Assembly: GCA_016710275.1 (NCBI GenBank)
Contig: JADJXS010000001.1
Coordinates: forward strand, 3,038,001 to 3,102,000
Source: Phycisphaerales bacterium
GTDB taxonomy: Bacteria; Planctomycetota; Phycisphaerae; UBA1845; Fen-1342
Length of the DNA: 64,000 nt
Direction: 5' to 3'
In this document: positions 61,845 through 64,000 of the stretch, one piece after another
Numbering within the stretch: the first letter of the stretch is position 1
How the letters are laid out: the number at the start of each line of letters is the position of its first letter
Program-made: the position numbers and the translations under genes
The notes under the pieces: model-generated
Seen by the model: only the letters and a program-made list of their open reading frames with translations
Told to the model about the DNA's origin: nothing
The model's database searches: none

Positions 61845-63167
61845 TCACACCTCAATCAGCACGCGCGTCGGATCCTCGACGCACTCCTTGATCCGCCGCA
61901 GGAACGTGACCGCCTCGCGCCCATCCACAATGCGATGGTCGTAGGTCAGCGCGAGGTACATCATCGGGCGGATCACCACCTGCCCGTCGCAGGCGACCGG
62001 CCGATCCTGAATCGCGTGCAGCCCGAGGATTCCGCTCTGCGGCGGGTTGATGATCGGCGTGGACATCAGCGAGCCGAAGACGCCGCCGTTGCTGATGGTG
62101 AACGTTCCGCCCTGCAATTCCTCGAGCTTGAGCTTGTTCTCGCGGCCGCGCGCCCCGAAATCGGCGATCTGGCGCTCGATCTCGGCAAAGCTCATCCGCT
62201 CCGCACTGCGCACCACCGGCACCACCAGCCCCTTCCCGCCGCTGACGGCCACGCCGATGTCGTAATAATTGCGGTAGACGACGTGCGGAACCGACTGGCC
62301 GTCCCGGCCCGGCATGTCGCGGATCTCGGCGTTGAGCTGCGGATAGAGCTTGAGCGCGTCAATCGCGGCCTTCACGAACAGCGACATGAAGCCCAGCTTC
62401 ACGCCGTATTTCTTCTCAAACGCGTCCTTGTACTGATTGCGCAGCGCCATGGCCGCGTGCATGTCCACTTCGTTGAACGTGGTCAGAAGCGCCGCGGTCT
62501 GCTGGCTCTCGACCAGCCGCGCCGCCACCCGTTGCCGCAACGGCGTCATGGGAACGGCCTGTTCCTGCCGGGCCGCCGCGGCCGCGTGGCCGTTCGCACC
62601 GCCGGATTCGCTGCCGCCGGCTGCCTCTGAAGCGCCATGTGCGACAAAGGACGATCCCCCGCCGCCACCCGACGCCGCCTGCCGTTGCACGTCCTCTTTC
62701 AGCACGCGCCCACCAGGCCCCGTTCCGGCCACCTGCTCAATGGAGACGCCTGCCTGGGCGGCAGCCCGTCGCGCCGCCGGCATCACGGGCGGCGAACCGC
62801 CCGACGCGCGCGCCGGCCCCGGCGATGATGCCACCAGCGGCTCAGCCGTCACGGCGCCGCCCGCGGGCGCCGCGCTGCGCGCCGCCATGGGGGCGGCAAC
62901 GGCGCTGCGCGCTGTGGCGGCCGGAGCCGCACCCTCCTCCATGAAGCCGATGACCTCGCCCACGGCGGCGGCATCGCCTTCGCGCTTCAGGATTCGAGTG
63001 ATGCTGCCGGCGACCGGCGCGGGAAGCTCGATGGTGGCCTTGTCGGTCTCTATCTCGACCAGCGATTCATCGCGCTGCGCGGCGTCACCCTCCTTCTTCT
63101 TCCAGGCGCCGATGACGACCTTGGTGATGGATTCGCCGACGGAGGGGACTTTCAGCTCGATGGGCAC
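61845..63167 (-). CDS. odhB: Dihydrolipoyl succinyltransferase (2-oxoglutarate dehydrogenase E2)
   Basis: A 440-residue E2 enzyme. Lipoyl domain (1-80) with VEIETDKATIELPAP, the lipoylated Lys in the DKA motif; Ala/Pro-rich linker; E1/E3-binding domain PPVMPAARRAAAQAGVSIEQ; second Gly/Ala linker; catalytic core MTPLRQRVAARLVESQQTAA, FTISNGGVFGSLMSTPIINP, and active site LALTYDHRIVDGREAV. SucB/OdhB type rather than pyruvate E2, from PxVGESITK and the single lipoyl domain. Acts in the TCA cycle. E1 and E3 genes are not adjacent in this window. Confidence 0.94.
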   Translation of the reverse strand: MPIELKVPSVGESITKVVIGAWKKKEGDAAQRDESLVEIETDKATIELPAPVAGSITRILKREGDAAAVGEVIGFMEEGAAPAATARSAVAAPMAARSAAPAGGAVTAEPLVASSPGPARASGGSPPVMPAARRAAAQAGVSIEQVAGTGPGGRVLKEDVQRQAASGGGGGSSFVAHGASEAAGGSESGGANGHAAAAARQEQAVPMTPLRQRVAARLVESQQTAALLTTFNEVDMHAAMALRNQYKDAFEKKYGVKLGFMSLFVKAAIDALKLYPQLNAEIRDMPGRDGQSVPHVVYRNYYDIGVAVSGGKGLVVPVVRSAERMSFAEIERQIADFGARGRENKLKLEELQGGTFTISNGGVFGSLMSTPIINPPQSGILGLHAIQDRPVACDGQVVIRPMMYLALTYDHRIVDGREAVTFLRRIKECVEDPTRVLIEV

Positions 63168-63493
63168 GTTGGCTCTCGCGAGGCGGGTTCGATCACGACG
63201 GTCCGCGCCCGACCCGCCGGCGGGCGCTGGACGCGGAGTTCGCTCGAAATACTATCGGAAGAATTGCCCCTTGGGGCGGCACGCATCGTCCGCCGCCATG
63301 CCGTTTCCGGGGCGGCCGGCAGGCCTTTGCAAGGCCCCCGCGGGGCCGCAGCCGGTTCGCCGCAAAGGGCCTTTGCTATGTGTCGTCATTTCTATGCCGG
63401 CACGGAATGGAATCCGCTTCGCCCACGGAAACCTACACAATGGGCTGACAAGCACCGCCGGATCGAGCCGCGCTTGGACTCACGAACGCCCCA
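63168..63493. other. Intergenic region, no gene recognised
   Basis: No supported gene. A perfect 7-bp palindrome is present as GCAAAGGGCCTTTGC near 63362-63376 on the plus strand, with related AGGCCTTTGCAAGG at 63324; possibly part of a terminator or operator. Confidence 0.45.
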
Positions 63494-64000
63494 TTACGGC
63501 CGCCAGGACAGCCACTCCTCGATCGCAGCGCGACGCTCGGCCTCGGAAGCGGCGGATGAAAACGGCGGTTTGCGTCCGGTGATGTCACCCAAAGCGGCTG
63601 CGGCGCGCTCCGCGACCGTCATGGACGGCTGAGTCGCCGCGACGGTGACGGAGTCGCCCGCCGCGCCGCCGGTCTGACCTGCTGCGGCCCCCTCTCCGAC
63701 GGCGGATTGTGGTCCGGTTTCGCGCGGAAGGAACGGTGCGGCAGATCCGGCGCCGCCGAGCGCGAGCCACGCCATGCGCTCCTGGTAGGACGGCGTCGGG
63801 CACGGACGATGGTCGTCGAGGAACTTCATCAGGTCGGCGACCGCGCCGGAGCCGCCTACTTCGAGCAGCGCATCGACCAGCGCGCCGCGCGCAGCGGCGG
63901 AGCTTTTCACTTCCACCAGCGCCGAAAGCGCCTGCAACGCTGAGAACCCGCCCATGCGCTGCAGCCCGACGCAGGCGGTCTGCGCCCGCAGCGCTTCCTC
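63494..64000 (-). CDS. HEAT-repeat-like protein, C-terminal part (runs off the window)
   Basis: C-terminal 168 residues of a longer protein whose start lies beyond the window. Ala/Leu-rich helical pairs (ALRAQTACVGLQRMGGFSAL, LSALVEVKSSAAARGALVDA, LLEVGGSGAVADLMKFLDDH) resemble HEAT/PBS-lyase repeats. A low-complexity linker (Gly/Ala/Thr with VAATQP) and a final helix RRAAIEEWLSWRP follow. No catalytic motif. Probably a scaffold or interaction protein. Confidence 0.65.
   Translation of the reverse strand, partial: EEALRAQTACVGLQRMGGFSALQALSALVEVKSSAAARGALVDALLEVGGSGAVADLMKFLDDHRPCPTPSYQERMAWLALGGAGSAAPFLPRETGPQSAVGEGAAAGQTGGAAGDSVTVAATQPSMTVAERAAAALGDITGRKPPFSSAASEAERRAAIEEWLSWRP

Overview
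The window is high-GC bacterial DNA, most likely from Planctomycetota and plausibly Phycisphaerae-like. Evidence: a membrane protein ending in the zinc-ribbon tail CxCGYxLxGNxSGxCPECG that is common in that phylum, Ala/Thr/Gln/Pro-rich linkers of the TTRPAST / ATQP kind in exported proteins, an EF-G of the IDSGKTT type, and L-seryl-tRNA(Sec) selenium transferase (selA). The phylum assignment is inference from these family habits, not a marker-gene phylogeny.

Region 1 (1-17092, plus strand) is an arsenic/selenium gene cluster: TlpA-like thioredoxin, a five-repeat YHS-like protein, arsenite methyltransferase (arsM), PiT transporter, radical SAM arsS, DUF3179-peroxiredoxin fusion, TVP38-DUF547 fusion, FAD disulfide reductase, a deiodinase-like selenoprotein, a GT-C glycosyltransferase, a three-domain glycosyltransferase of the 'rSAM/selenodomain-associated' transferase families, and an AhpD-like selenoprotein. 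Three genes carry in-frame TGA codons at redox positions, each followed by a bSECIS-like hairpin. The selA gene at 58.2-59.7 kb supplies part of the machinery needed to read them. An IS66 element with a perfect 8-bp target duplication sits at the 3' end of the glycosyltransferase gene.

Region 2 (17093-30844) was rearranged by insertion sequences. Two inverted IS21-family copies (17093-19740 and 26360-29010) flank a 6.6-kb segment that has been inverted. Reversing the inversion and removing the IS copies restores two genes exactly in frame. One is a UxxC selenoprotein, including its split SECIS hairpin. The other is a TIR-like/deoxyribosyltransferase-like gene that is also interrupted by an IS5-family element. 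The inverted segment holds tetR, a CMD-family gene, a PNPOx-family gene, a decayed integrative-element module (immA-orfX-xis-int), an IS630 element and an hsdS 3' fragment.

Region 3 (30847-44153) is a defence-type island ending at tRNA-Thr. It has two consecutive ATPase (DUF3696) + PLD-like gene pairs around a DUF2130 coiled-coil nuclease candidate, a pair of unknown minus-strand genes with strong Shine-Dalgarno sites, a long non-coding stretch, then xre-immA-orfX-xis-integrase running into the tRNA. This last module is a paralogue of the decayed one in region 2. Before the inversion the two were direct repeats flanking the island, as expected for tandem integrative elements.

Region 4 (44154-64000) is more ordinary chromosome: a planctomycete membrane protein, an orphan RHS tip with a metallopeptidase-like tail, two minisatellites, HAD phosphatase, a secreted proline-rich protein, MoxR ATPase, fusA with terminator, an RND efflux pair, selA, rsgA, mntR, odhB and a partial HEAT-like protein. 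Most single-copy genes are intact, while frameshifts concentrate in repeated or low-complexity DNA. Some of those frameshifts may be uncorrected assembly errors rather than real mutations.
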